Below, piece after piece: positions 54,917 to 64,000 of a stretch of DNA of 64,000 nucleotides. The notes below the pieces were generated by a model, which saw nothing but the letters and a program-made list of their open reading frames with translations, ran no database searches and was not told the DNA's origin. Every line of letters starts with the position of its first letter. Within the stretch, counting starts at the first letter, position 1. The DNA is from Bacillus sp. FJAT-49711 (lineage in GTDB: Bacteria > Bacillota > Bacilli > Bacillales > Bacillaceae_C). Location: contig NZ_JAGYPL010000001.1 in assembly GCF_018343715.1 (NCBI RefSeq), positions 1,496,721 to 1,560,720 of the forward strand, in the 5' to 3' direction. A program made the position numbers and the translations under genes.

Positions 54917-56050
54917 GCTCACCTTAAAAAATCCTAATCCTTTCTCTATTTCTAATAATACTTCTTTATCCTGCTCTTCTTTTTGCGCATTTAACAAAGC
55001 TTCCCTAGCTTCGTCCCCACCGATTTTGCCCAATGCCCATGCTGCAGTGCCTCTCATGACAGGCCGAACATCTTTTCTCATAACCTCAATAAGCTCACTT
55101 ACTGCTGACTTTTCTTTAAAATGTGCCAAAGCAATAATAGCATTTCGCTGAATGGGCTTTTTGCCCCTCCATGATCCCGAGATTGTTCCAAACTTTTCTC
55201 TGAAATCTCGATTTGAAATTGAAAGCAATGGTTGGAGCAGTGGCTTTACAATCTCAGGATCTGGCTCCATTTCAGGATGAAGGTGGAAATCCATTCCTTT
55301 ATTTTTCGGGCAAATCGTTTGACACGAATCACAGCCATAAACCCGGTTTCCTATTTTTTGTTTATATTCCTCCGGAAGAAAGCCTTTCGTCTGAGTTAGA
55401 AAAGCAATACATTGCTGCGCATTTAGCTGGCCAGCTTGCACAAGAGCACCAGTTGGACAAACATCAAGACACAATCTACAATCACCACATTGATCTTGGA
55501 TAGGTTCATCTGGCTCAAAAGGAAGATTCGTAATCATCTCTCCCAGGTAAACATATGATCCAAATTCCGGTGTAATGATAGAACAATTTTTTCCGCTCCA
55601 TCCGATCCCTGCCCGCTCAGCAACCGCCCTGTCCACCAATTCTCCCGTATCGACCATTAATTTAAACCGTGAATTTGGAACTCTACTATCTATATATGAA
55701 GCAAGCTGCTCCAGTTTCTCTTTTACTAAAACATGGTAATCAATTCCCCACGAAGCCCGGCAAAAGATTCCCCTGCGCTCCCCTTTCATCCCTTTTGGTG
55801 CATCTTTCATTCTGGAAGGATAGGCGAGAGCAATAGCTATTATGGAGCGAGGACCATCAAAAATCAGACTAGGATCCGTTCGCTTATCGATATCTTTTTC
55901 TTCAAAACCTGATTGATATCCAAGTTCCTGCTGACGTATCAGTAAGTTTTTCATTTCTATAAAAGGATCAGAACTAGCAAATCCAATTTTATCGATTCCG
56001 ATACTTTTACTATATTCAATTATCTCTTTTTTGAGTTGTTTATAATCCAT
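54905..56050 (-). CDS. queG: Epoxyqueuosine reductase QueG
   Basis: A 381-residue cobalamin and iron-sulfur enzyme, last step of queuosine synthesis. Two 4Fe-4S motifs: CGDCRLCLDVCPTGAL near residue 188, and CDSCQTICPKN near residue 244. C-terminal HEAT repeats (about 300-375, with RGTAAWALGKIGG) bind tRNA. ATG 56050 is seven bases after GGGAGG; a longer in-frame form is rejected. Confidence 0.95.
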   Translation of the reverse strand: MDYKQLKKEIIEYSKSIGIDKIGFASSDPFIEMKNLLIRQQELGYQSGFEEKDIDKRTDPSLIFDGPRSIIAIALAYPSRMKDAPKGMKGERRGIFCRASWGIDYHVLVKEKLEQLASYIDSRVPNSRFKLMVDTGELVDRAVAERAGIGWSGKNCSIITPEFGSYVYLGEMITNLPFEPDEPIQDQCGDCRLCLDVCPTGALVQAGQLNAQQCIAFLTQTKGFLPEEYKQKIGNRVYGCDSCQTICPKNKGMDFHLHPEMEPDPEIVKPLLQPLLSISNRDFREKFGTISGSWRGKKPIQRNAIIALAHFKEKSAVSELIEVMRKDVRPVMRGTAAWALGKIGGDEAREALLNAQKEEQDKEVLLEIEKGLGFFKVSDEV

Positions 56051-56133
56051 TGGAATTCCTCCCACTTGCCGTCAAAGACTTTCCTTATGTTTCTATGGTA
56101 AACTATTTTTGATTATTTTTGGAGGTGGAATGG

Positions 56134-56817
56134 TTGGAAATTAGTTTAGCTCCCCAATTATGCAGCGCTTTACCTGATTTAAAAATTGGAATTATCGATT
56201 ATGAAAACATAATAGTGGAAGAATCACCGCAAATGTTAAAAGGAAGACTACAATTATTTCAAGAATCCTTATTTTTTGATTTAGAGGATACGAATATCAC
56301 TGACTATGAAGAAATTAAAGAATGGCGAATGATATTCAAACGGCTTGGCAAGGATCCAAATCGATATAGACATTCCGCAGAAGCACTTTATAGACGGGTT
56401 AAAAAGCAACAATTTCTTCCTAGTATGAACTCCGCTGCAGATTTAAATAACTTTTTTTCTTTAAAATATAAAATACCGATTGGAATCTATGATAAAGAAA
56501 AAATAAAAGGAGATATCGTGATTCGTATTGGGCAAAAGACAGAAATGTACGCAGGTCTGAACGGAAGGGAAAACCAGCTTGAAAATTTATTATTATCAGC
56601 GGATGAAGTTGGCCCATTTGGGAGTCCTTTCGTAGATTCCATTCGTACGGCAGTCACAAATAATACGAGAAGTGCTCTCCAGATTGTTTATTTACCATCT
56701 GCTTTGAGTATTAGTTCAGCGAAAGAACTGCTCACATCCTTATCCATGATGTTTACTCAAATCAATGGAGGCGAAGCAAAAATAATAATAAAAAACGCAG
56801 CACCCCGTTCACTTTAA
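56134..56817 (+). CDS. Stand-alone B3/B4 domain protein
   Basis: A 227-residue protein resembling the B3/B4 (tRNA-editing like) domain of phenylalanyl-tRNA synthetase beta, with EWRMIFKRLGKDPNRYRHSAEALYRRV near residue 68. Stand-alone copies are common in Firmicutes and may edit or check aminoacyl-tRNA; role unproved. TTG 56134 is eight bases after GGAGG, so the upstream TTG and GTG are not used. Confidence 0.85.
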   Translation: MEISLAPQLCSALPDLKIGIIDYENIIVEESPQMLKGRLQLFQESLFFDLEDTNITDYEEIKEWRMIFKRLGKDPNRYRHSAEALYRRVKKQQFLPSMNSAADLNNFFSLKYKIPIGIYDKEKIKGDIVIRIGQKTEMYAGLNGRENQLENLLLSADEVGPFGSPFVDSIRTAVTNNTRSALQIVYLPSALSISSAKELLTSLSMMFTQINGGEAKIIIKNAAPRSL

Positions 56818-56843
56818 GAACAAGACACTGCGCTTGGTATGTA

Positions 56844-56917
56844 TGGAGCGGGTGATGGGAATCGAACCCACGACAACAGCTTGGAAGGCTGTAGTTTTAC
56901 CACTAAACTACACCCGC
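56844..56917 (-). tRNA. tRNA-Gly (UCC)
   Basis: Acceptor GCGGGTG/CACCCGC, anticodon loop CTTCCAA, T loop TTCGATT, discriminator T, CCA encoded. A single gene away from the cluster, with its own promoter. Confidence 0.95.
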
Positions 56918-56935
56918 TCAATTAGGAACTTTTTC

Positions 56936-56964
56936 ATTATATACAAACTGTGACATAAATGCAA
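56936..56964 (-). promoter_or_regulatory. Promoter of tRNA-Gly
   Basis: Minus strand TTGCAT (56959-56964), 17 bases, TATAAT (56936-56941). The predicted start is about ten bases before the mature tRNA. Confidence 0.7.
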
Positions 56965-57260
56965 TGTTTGTAACAAATTGTTCAAACTTTTATTGAAGTA
57001 TCACAGTGGAATACAGGGAGTTGCAATACTCCCACTTCACACACACAACAGCCTTTTAAATAAATAGTAGTTTGTAGTCTCGTTTCACATTTATTCGCGG
57101 AAGAATTTCGAAATAAGCATTCGGTCCGTCCCGATTCATATCAGATCAAGACGGATACCCGAAGAAAATGCTGCCCACCAAATTTAAGTTCGATCTAGAC
57201 TGAAATACAAAAAGTAAGTTTCGCACCCGAAACCCTTTCTGTACATTTAAAAAAGCGAGC
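56965..57260. other. Intergenic region without recognised features
   Basis: No open frame, terminator or tRNA found. GGAGTTGCAATACTCC near 57018-57033 is a small hairpin. Nothing else supported. Confidence 0.5.
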
Positions 57261-57803
57261 TCATTGAATATATTTTAACGCCTTTTTTGCATTTTTGCTC
57301 ACTGTTTCCGTATAGCCCCATACTTTCCCATCTAAAGGATCCTCATTTAAATACCCATCTAAATCGTGAACAATACGATGAGCTACAATCAAGCCATTTA
57401 CATCTTCCGCTTTCATTGCTTTTTCCATTGCATCTAAAGCATTTTGCAAATCGGATTTTACTGTATCTTTTTTTTCATATATCATTATTAATTCAATATC
57501 GGCAAATAAGGATTCCAGTTCCTTTTTATTGGACGAAAAGCTAAATTCTTCAGATTTTCCCCAGCCAACAAGACTGTTTAATGTATCATGTGCTTCCTTT
57601 ATTGCTTCATCCGTTAATACAATATTTTCTGTTTCATCCACTTCTACGTCCACTTGAGCTACTGTTGACTTTTCCTTATTTGTGGGAGAGCCATTTAAAA
57701 CAGCTTTAGTATCTTTTCCTGAATTACTATATGTAAAATAAATAGCGGTGCCTGCGAGGACTAAAATAAGAGGAATTCCAATTATTAATATCCATTTCTT
57801 CAA
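57261..57803 (-). CDS. Membrane-anchored extracytoplasmic protein, function unknown
   Basis: A 180-residue protein with an N-terminal hydrophobic segment (WILIIGIPLILVLAGTAIYFTY) that may be an anchor, a Lys/Glu-rich linker, and a helical domain with GLIVAHRIVHDLDGYL near residue 140. TTG start after GGAGGAGA. No family recognised. It stands downstream of the sugar-isomerase-like operon but after a hairpin, so may be separate. Confidence 0.72.
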   Translation of the reverse strand: MKKWILIIGIPLILVLAGTAIYFTYSNSGKDTKAVLNGSPTNKEKSTVAQVDVEVDETENIVLTDEAIKEAHDTLNSLVGWGKSEEFSFSSNKKELESLFADIELIMIYEKKDTVKSDLQNALDAMEKAMKAEDVNGLIVAHRIVHDLDGYLNEDPLDGKVWGYTETVSKNAKKALKYIQ

Positions 57804-57837
57804 ACCGTATCTCCTCCCCTATTTCGGTAGTGAGAAA

Positions 57838-57872
57838 TATGGCGACACTGTATAAAACGATGTCGCCCATTA
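57838..57872 (-). terminator. Hairpin at the end of the oxidoreductase operon
   Basis: GGGCGACAT...TGTCGCC pair on the minus strand. The T run is interrupted (ATATTTCTC), so it is a weak terminator. Confidence 0.6.
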
Positions 57873-57878
57873 ATTCTA

Positions 57879-58703
57879 TCATATTGAATACGAATTTCTT
57901 ACCGTATTAAGTCCGTACTCAGCTACATCAGAAGCTGTTTTCCCTTTAAAATCATTAATGAATAATTCCAAGGATAAATATCCATCATATTGGATTTCGT
58001 TCAAAATTTCTGCAATTTCATGCGTTGGAGAAACTCCTTCTCCTGGAAAAACACGGTCTTGATCGGTTATTTCCTCTCTTCCAGGATAATTGGGATAATC
58101 ATTTAAATGAAAAACTCCGATTTGATCGCCTATTACATTTTTCAATCCAGCAAAATCACTGCCCCCAACATACATATGGAAAGGATCTAATAGCATTTTA
58201 CCTTTAGGAACATTGCTTTTATCTAACACATAGCGTGCTTCATCCAACGTTGACAGTTTTTTTGCTTTTCCCCAAAACTCAAGAATTGGTTCAACCCCAA
58301 TTCGCTTTCCGATTTCGACCAAATGTTCAAAATGGCTGGCCATCTCATCTAGGCTAGCATCTGCAACATCACCAAAAGGTGGTGCAGCAATATACTTACA
58401 TCCTAATGACTCAAGCAATCGCATTTCCTTATCTGCTTGTTCAAAAGCTGCTTTTCGAGTGTCAGCATCAACATCAGCCCATTTAAAAAATGCAATAGCA
58501 TTTATAAATTCGATATTTCCTTCCTGTAATGCCGATTGAATTTCCTGAACTGTTCCTCCACCCGCAAGATAGGCTTCTATATCTTGCATCCATAACTCAA
58601 TGCCCTCATAGCCTGCTCTACTAGTCACTCTAATTTGCTCGATAACATTAAGTTTAAATGGGAATAATGTGGATGTGTTAAGCGCTATTTTAAATGGAAA
58701 CAT
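57879..58703 (-). CDS. Sugar phosphate isomerase/epimerase-like TIM-barrel protein
   Basis: A 274-residue xylose-isomerase-like TIM barrel (AP endonuclease family 2 fold). Metal ligands appear in EPILEFWGKA, MLLDPFHMY, GVFHLNDYP and LSLELFINDF. Probably acts on a sugar or inositol derivative. ATG 58703 has AGTGAG nine bases upstream; ATG 58712 directly abuts that site. Last gene of a three-gene operon with a dehydrogenase and an SDR. Confidence 0.82.
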   Translation of the reverse strand: MFPFKIALNTSTLFPFKLNVIEQIRVTSRAGYEGIELWMQDIEAYLAGGGTVQEIQSALQEGNIEFINAIAFFKWADVDADTRKAAFEQADKEMRLLESLGCKYIAAPPFGDVADASLDEMASHFEHLVEIGKRIGVEPILEFWGKAKKLSTLDEARYVLDKSNVPKGKMLLDPFHMYVGGSDFAGLKNVIGDQIGVFHLNDYPNYPGREEITDQDRVFPGEGVSPTHEIAEILNEIQYDGYLSLELFINDFKGKTASDVAEYGLNTVRNSYSI

Positions 58704-58802
58704 TTCGCTCATCTCACTTTCTTTTTAATTGCTAACTGGTAGTACTTTACCTAGTTTATGGCTTTCGATTGCTAGCTCAATTAATTTAATATTCATTCTC
58801 GC

Positions 58803-59783
58803 TTATTCAGGTTTAACAGCCAGATCAGTTTTGCCAATAATATGATCATAAACATTTTGATAATAATCTTGGTATGCACCAGGGATTGTTTCTATCGTCC
58901 CTTTTACATTAAGTCCACCCACCGTTGTTTCAATGGCACCCCATAGTTCCTCTGGCTCTTTTCCCCAGCTTTGACTATTTGCCGGTGAGTGTCCTTGGAT
59001 TAATGCTTGTTCTTGTGGATCTGTACCGTACTTGATAAAGGAGCCTTTATCGCCATGTAACATATAGCGAGGCCCTTTCGCACGAACCATTCTTGAAGAT
59101 TTTAGCGAAACTTTTAAATGATGATCATAGCCAAGGGTCAAATCGAAATAATCGTGAGCCTTCGCGCCTTCACGCTGAATTTGAACATCGGCGAAAATGG
59201 TGTTGGGAATTCCAAAAAGACATAAAGCTTGATCCAAAAAGTGAACTCCTAAATCGTATAGTACCCCGGTTCCATCACCGGATTTTTCTCTCCAATTCGT
59301 GGATGACGCAATCGGATTAAAACTATCCCAATGAAATTCACATTCCTTCACTTCACCAATCAAACCATTATTTATTATTTTGCGTATTGTCCTAAAATCT
59401 CCATCCCAGCGACGATTATGGAATACACTAAGCACTCTATTTTTTTCTTTCGCAAGCGCAATCAATTCATCCGCTTCCTCTGTAGTAGCTGTAAAAGGCT
59501 TTTCCACGACAACATGTTTTCCAGCATTAAGAGCATCACGGACAAACTCAACATGGTTAGTACTCGGAGTAGTTACTACAACTAAATCTATTTCTGAATC
59601 TATGTATAGATCATTCACAGAGCGGACCACTTCCACCCATGGATATCTTTCTTTTGAAAGATCACTGCGCCGTTCTACTACTTTCTTTAAATTCAAGCCA
59701 GGAACTGAAGTGATGACTGGAGCATGAAAGGTCCTTCCTGCAAATCCATATCCGATTAATCCGACATTCAATTGTTTTTCCAA
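58803..59783 (-). CDS. Gfo/Idh/MocA-family oxidoreductase
   Basis: A 326-residue NAD(P)-dependent dehydrogenase of sugar or inositol type. The dinucleotide fold begins VGLIGYGFAGRTFHAPV, and EKPFTATTEEAD carries the conserved EKP. TTG 59783 is chosen because GGAGCG lies six bases before it; a longer frame would overlap the SDR gene. Downstream of the SDR gene by 82 bases. Confidence 0.88.
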   Translation of the reverse strand: MEKQLNVGLIGYGFAGRTFHAPVITSVPGLNLKKVVERRSDLSKERYPWVEVVRSVNDLYIDSEIDLVVVTTPSTNHVEFVRDALNAGKHVVVEKPFTATTEEADELIALAKEKNRVLSVFHNRRWDGDFRTIRKIINNGLIGEVKECEFHWDSFNPIASSTNWREKSGDGTGVLYDLGVHFLDQALCLFGIPNTIFADVQIQREGAKAHDYFDLTLGYDHHLKVSLKSSRMVRAKGPRYMLHGDKGSFIKYGTDPQEQALIQGHSPANSQSWGKEPEELWGAIETTVGGLNVKGTIETIPGAYQDYYQNVYDHIIGKTDLAVKPE

Positions 59784-59865
59784 ATAAATCGCTCCTATTT
59801 CTCTCTTTTCTTCTATTAATTCTGAATATATTATTAGTTTACTATACTTTAGAGTATATTGCTCC

Positions 59866-60588
59866 TCACCAAGGCCATGCTTCTCCTTCCAAGTCAATAA
59901 ATGCGGGCTCCTCTGCTAGAAATCGTTTATGATTGAGTACTAAATTCATTATTTTATTCGCCGCAGCATCAGGTGAATATGTAGCTTCTTCATATAGAAA
60001 TCCTTCCATATATGTTTGCATCCAGCCTGGATGAAATACTAATACTTGGCCGCCTAAAGATAATAAATGTTGATGTAAAATAGCAGATTGCATGTTCAAT
60101 GCTGCCTTTGACATGCAATACCCATACCAGTTTGTTCTATGGTTCCTTTTAATGCTTCCCGCCTCTGAAGAAATATTTACTACTAACTTTGTATCTCCTT
60201 TTAACAATAATTCAACTAAATGATTCGTAACTCTCAATGCCCCAAGAGAATTCACATTAAACAATTGCTTCATTGCCTCAAAATCTTGTGCTTCCAAAAT
60301 TGTTGAATTCTTCGCCTGATCAATGATTCCTGCATTATTAATAATTAGATCGATATATGAAGTTTTCGATTCTATAAAACTTGCGGCAGCTTCCACACTT
60401 TTATCAGTTCCAACATCCAATTTAACCAACTCAAGTTTTTCGGGATACATTGATTTCAATTCTTCTAAAAATAGCCATTCCTCATTATAGCGTCCTGCAA
60501 ATACTCTATATCCTTTGCCTAATAACCATCGTGTTAAAGATAAACCTAAGCCATGATCGGCCCCTGTTACAAAAGCAACCTTATCCAT
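59866..60588 (-). CDS. Short-chain dehydrogenase/reductase
   Basis: A 240-residue SDR. The cofactor loop is VTGADHGLGLSL near residue 7, NNAG near residue 88, catalytic Ser in NISSEAGS, and the YxxxK as YGYCMSK. Substrate unknown. GGAGGATGTT precedes the ATG. First gene of the three-gene operon, lying downstream of the tRNA cluster. Confidence 0.9.
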   Translation of the reverse strand: MDKVAFVTGADHGLGLSLTRWLLGKGYRVFAGRYNEEWLFLEELKSMYPEKLELVKLDVGTDKSVEAAASFIESKTSYIDLIINNAGIIDQAKNSTILEAQDFEAMKQLFNVNSLGALRVTNHLVELLLKGDTKLVVNISSEAGSIKRNHRTNWYGYCMSKAALNMQSAILHQHLLSLGGQVLVFHPGWMQTYMEGFLYEEATYSPDAAANKIMNLVLNHKRFLAEEPAFIDLEGEAWPW

Positions 60589-60727
60589 AACATCCTCCTT
60601 AAAATAACGTTTACAATTTATTTTGTTCTTGATACATTTTCTCTTTAATAGGAGGAAAATCCTTTTTTAAAAACACTTTTCATGATTTTCTTTTAAAATA
60701 AACTTTTTTTACTTAAAAAGCACAAAA

Positions 60728-60760
60728 AAATCTTCAACTTAAGAGAGTTGAAGATTTAAT
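60728..60760 (-). terminator. Terminator of the rRNA-tRNA operon
   Basis: AATCTTCAAC and GTTGAAGATT pair around TCTCTTAA, followed by seven T on the minus strand, just past tRNA-Leu. Confidence 0.92.
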
Positions 60761-60768
60761 AGTCTGTA

Positions 60769-60851
60769 TACCCGAGGCCGGACTTGAACCGGCACGCCCG
60801 CGAAGGCAGTGGATTTTGAGTCCACCGTGTCTGCCATTCCACCACTCGGGC
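60769..60851 (-). tRNA. tRNA-Leu (CAA)
   Basis: Acceptor GCCCGAG/CTCGGGT, anticodon loop CTCAAAA, long variable arm. CCA is not encoded (the A73 is followed by TAC). Confidence 0.92.
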
Positions 60852-60859
60852 AAAGCTTA

Positions 60860-60933
60860 TGGAGGCGGCAACCGGATTTGAACCGGTGATAAGGGTGTTG
60901 CAGACCCGTGCCTTACCACTTGGCTATGCCGCC
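60860..60933 (-). tRNA. tRNA-Cys (GCA)
   Basis: Acceptor GGCGGCA/TGCCGCC, anticodon loop CTGCAAC, CCA encoded. Confidence 0.94.
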
Positions 60934-60941
60934 AATTTTAA

Positions 60942-61016
60942 TGGAGCGGAAGACGGGATTCGAACCCGCGACCCCCACCTTGGCAAGGTGGTGTTCTACC
61001 ACTGAACTACTTCCGC
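60942..61016 (-). tRNA. tRNA-Gly (GCC)
   Basis: Acceptor GCGGAAG/CTTCCGC, anticodon GCC in TTGCCAA, CCA encoded. Confidence 0.95.
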
Positions 61017-61021
61017 GAATA

Positions 61022-61093
61022 CTGGGCTAGCTGGATTCGAACCAACGAATGACGGAGTCAAAGTCCGTTGCCTTACCGCTTGGCTATAGCCCA
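61022..61093 (-). tRNA. tRNA-Gln (UUG)
   Basis: Acceptor TGGGCTA/TAGCCCA, anticodon loop CTTTGAC, discriminator G. CCA is not encoded. Confidence 0.93.
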
Positions 61094-61125
61094 TCAATTT
61101 AAATAAATATCATTATAAAAATAAA

Positions 61126-61201
61126 TGGGGCGACTAGTGGGAATCGAACCCACGATGTCGGAGCCACAATCCGATGCGTTGACCATTTCGCCATAGCCGC
61201 C
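61126..61201 (-). tRNA. tRNA-His (GUG)
   Basis: Acceptor GCGGCTA/TAGTCGC with the extra 5' G and C73 typical of tRNA-His; anticodon loop TTGTGGC; CCA encoded. Confidence 0.94.
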
Positions 61202-61209
61202 ATAATTAT

Positions 61210-61283
61210 TGGCAGGGGTAGTAGGAATCGAACCCACATCAAAGGTTTTGGAGACCTTCGTTTTACCATTAAACTATACCCCT
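61210..61283 (-). tRNA. tRNA-Trp (CCA)
   Basis: Acceptor AGGGGTA/TACCCCT, anticodon loop CTCCAAA, CCA tail encoded. A spurious open frame runs through it and the next gene. Confidence 0.95.
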
Positions 61284-61292
61284 GTATTTAAA

Positions 61293-61377
61293 TGGTGGTG
61301 GGGGACGGATTCGAACCGCCGAACCCGGAGGGAGCGGATTTACAGTCCGCCGCGTTTAGCCACTTCGCTACCCCACC
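61293..61377 (-). tRNA. tRNA-Tyr (GUA)
   Basis: Acceptor GGTGGGG/CCCCACC, anticodon loop CTGTAAA, long variable arm, CCA encoded. Confidence 0.95.
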
Positions 61378-61399
61378 AATATATGCATATTTGAATAAA

Positions 61400-61475
61400 T
61401 GGTGGCTCAGGACGGAATCGAACCGCCGACACAAGGATTTTCAGTCCTTTGCTCTACCGACTGAGCTACTGAGCC
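61400..61475 (-). tRNA. tRNA-Phe (GAA)
   Basis: Acceptor GGCTCAG/CTGAGCC, anticodon loop CTGAAAA, CCA encoded. Confidence 0.95.
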
Positions 61476-61501
61476 TATGTATGTAATAAATCTAATTTGA
61501 T

Positions 61502-61530
61502 TTGTATCTAACTAAATGTAGTAGATACAA
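61502..61530. repeat. Perfect hairpin before the tRNA-Asp gene end
   Basis: TTGTATCTA and TAGATACAA, nine pairs, 11-base loop, between tRNA-Phe and tRNA-Asp. Confidence 0.75.
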
Positions 61531-61534
61531 TATA

Positions 61535-61611
61535 TGGCGGTCCGGACGGGACTCGAACCCGCGACCTCCTGCGTGACAGGCAGGCATTCTAACCAACTGA
61601 ACTACCGGACC
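61535..61611 (-). tRNA. tRNA-Asp (GUC)
   Basis: Acceptor GGTCCGG/CCGGACC, anticodon loop CTGTCAC, CCA encoded. Confidence 0.95.
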
Positions 61612-61613
61612 AA

Positions 61614-61676
61614 AGTTTTTTCAAGTGAAACTTGAAAAAAACTCACCTTATTATTTTCGAATATACTCGAAAATAA
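61614..61676. repeat. Two hairpins between tRNA-Asp and tRNA-fMet
   Basis: AGTTTTTTCAAGT/ACTTGAAAAAAACT (61614-61643, one bulge) and TTATTTTCGA/TCGAAAATAA (61651-61676, ten perfect pairs). These and 61502-61530 are in the longest spacers of the cluster. Confidence 0.75.
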
Positions 61677-61686
61677 CTTAGTTAAA

Positions 61687-61760
<74 letters not shown>

Positions 61761-61771
61761 ATAATAATTAA

Positions 61772-61846
61772 TGGTGACCCCTACGGGATTCGAACCCGTG
61801 TTACCGCCGTGAAAGGGCGGTGTCTTAACCGCTTGACCAAGGGGCC
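61772..61846 (-). tRNA. tRNA-Glu (UUC)
   Basis: Acceptor GGCCCCT/AGGGGTC, anticodon loop CTTTCAC, CCA encoded. Confidence 0.95.
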
Positions 61847-61863
61847 ATATATTTTTGTATGAA

Positions 61864-61955
61864 TGGCGGAGAGCAAGGGATTTGAACCCTTGAGACAGCG
61901 TTAGCCGCCTACACGATTTCCAATCGTGCTCCTTCGGCCACTCGGACAGCTCTCC
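61864..61955 (-). tRNA. tRNA-Ser (GGA)
   Basis: Acceptor GGAGAGC/GCTCTCC, anticodon loop TTGGAAA, long variable arm, CCA encoded. Confidence 0.95.
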
Positions 61956-61959
61956 AATA

Positions 61960-62034
61960 TGGCTCCGCAGGTAGGATTCGAACCTACGACCGATCGGTTA
62001 ACAGCCGATAGCTCTACCACTGAGCTACTGCGGA
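61960..62034 (-). tRNA. tRNA-Asn (GUU)
   Basis: Acceptor TCCGCAG/CTGCGGA, anticodon loop CTGTTAA, CCA encoded. First tRNA after 5S rRNA. Confidence 0.95.
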
Positions 62035-62043
62035 ATGATAGGT

Positions 62044-62160
<117 letters not shown>

Positions 62161-62266
62161 CAAATCATAATCGACATACTTTATTATAATATGTTTTATG
62201 TATTTTTCAAGAGAAATCTTTCATTCCCTCAAAACCAGATAATAGAGAAAACAAACCTTTTTCGAA

Positions 62267-62416
62267 TCTAGCTCCAGCGCCTATCGACTAGCCAACTTCC
62301 GGGTCTTTTCCCTACGATAAGTCAACATCGATTCGCCTTACGGCTTATCGTGTTTCCTTTATCTCAGTCAAAGCCCCTGCAGTTTGTACGTCGATGAACA
62401 GGCGCTTCCGCTTTTT
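62267..62416 (+). repeat. Dispersed repeat, copy C, between 5S and 23S
   Basis: Best preserved copy: TCTAGCTCCAGCGCCTATCG at the left, ACGATAAGTCAACATCG inside, and GATGAACAGGCGCTTCCGC at the right. AGCGCCT and AGGCGCT make the ends inverted. It lengthens the 23S-5S spacer to about 263 bases. Confidence 0.75.
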
Positions 62417-62423
62417 AATTTAG

Positions 62424-64000
<1,577 letters not shown>

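Noticed and set aside
61209-61486. Two overlapping frames with GFEPPN-type repeats
   Set aside because: They are read-through of tRNA genes on the opposite strand, a common false gene call.

Overview
The window is AT-rich chromosomal DNA from an aerobic endospore-forming member of the Bacillaceae, a relative of Bacillus but not assignable to species from the sequence alone. Support comes from an alpha/beta-type SASP gene, four YjcZ-type small spore proteins, SpoVR, YhbH, PrkA, ScoC, and long stretches whose gene order matches, from memory, the hit/ecs-yha-yhe and yhb-yhc-yhd regions of Bacillus subtilis.

Layout. 1-466: end of an IS3-family transposase gene and three hairpin repeats, next to ecsB. 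467-2427: ecsAB. 2428-2816: structured intergenic segment, possibly an sRNA gene, ending in a strong terminator. 2817-4704: complete group II intron of bacterial class C type, inserted directly behind that terminator and upstream of hit. 4757-19900: hit, trpP (with a textbook TRAP site), yhaH, scoC, yhaI, yhaJ, two YjcZ-type genes, prsA, yhaL, yhaM, yhaN, yhaO, yhaX, yheA, yheB, yheE. 19900-31000: PucR-type regulator, msmX, SASP gene with an odd tRNA-like leader, fumC, pbpF, orphan sporulation-type kinase, topB. 31000-43600: dipeptidase, spoVR, yhdB, azoreductase, yhcYZ two-component system, a DsbB/thioredoxin pair, yhcU, yhcT, phosphate transporter, DCC protein, purine permease with a PurR-type operator. 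43690-56800: predicted tryptophan ABC transporter, yhbH, prkA, multidrug exporter with TetR regulator, trmL, amidase, queG, B3/B4 protein, tRNA-Gly. 57260-60590: a small-molecule oxidoreductase operon. 60769-64000: 13 tRNA genes, 5S rRNA and the 3' part of 23S rRNA, all read leftward from one rRNA operon.

Genes act together in several blocks. scoC, prsA and ecsAB all bear on protein secretion and exoenzyme production. trpP and the ABC transporter at 43693-46579 are both predicted to import tryptophan. yhaM, yhaN and yhaO are nucleic-acid processing genes. SpoVR, YhbH, PrkA, YhaL, the SASP and the YjcZ proteins belong to sporulation, and sigma-E or sigma-G promoter motifs are visible in front of prkA, spoVR and the SASP gene.

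Most of the window is ordinary core Bacillaceae chromosome. I see no CRISPR array, prophage or defence island. The best candidates for something undescribed are RNA or repeat elements: the tRNA-like leader of the SASP gene (22277-22335), the structured intergenic segment before the intron (2555-2816), and a dispersed repeat family, one copy of which sits inside the rRNA operon between 23S and 5S.
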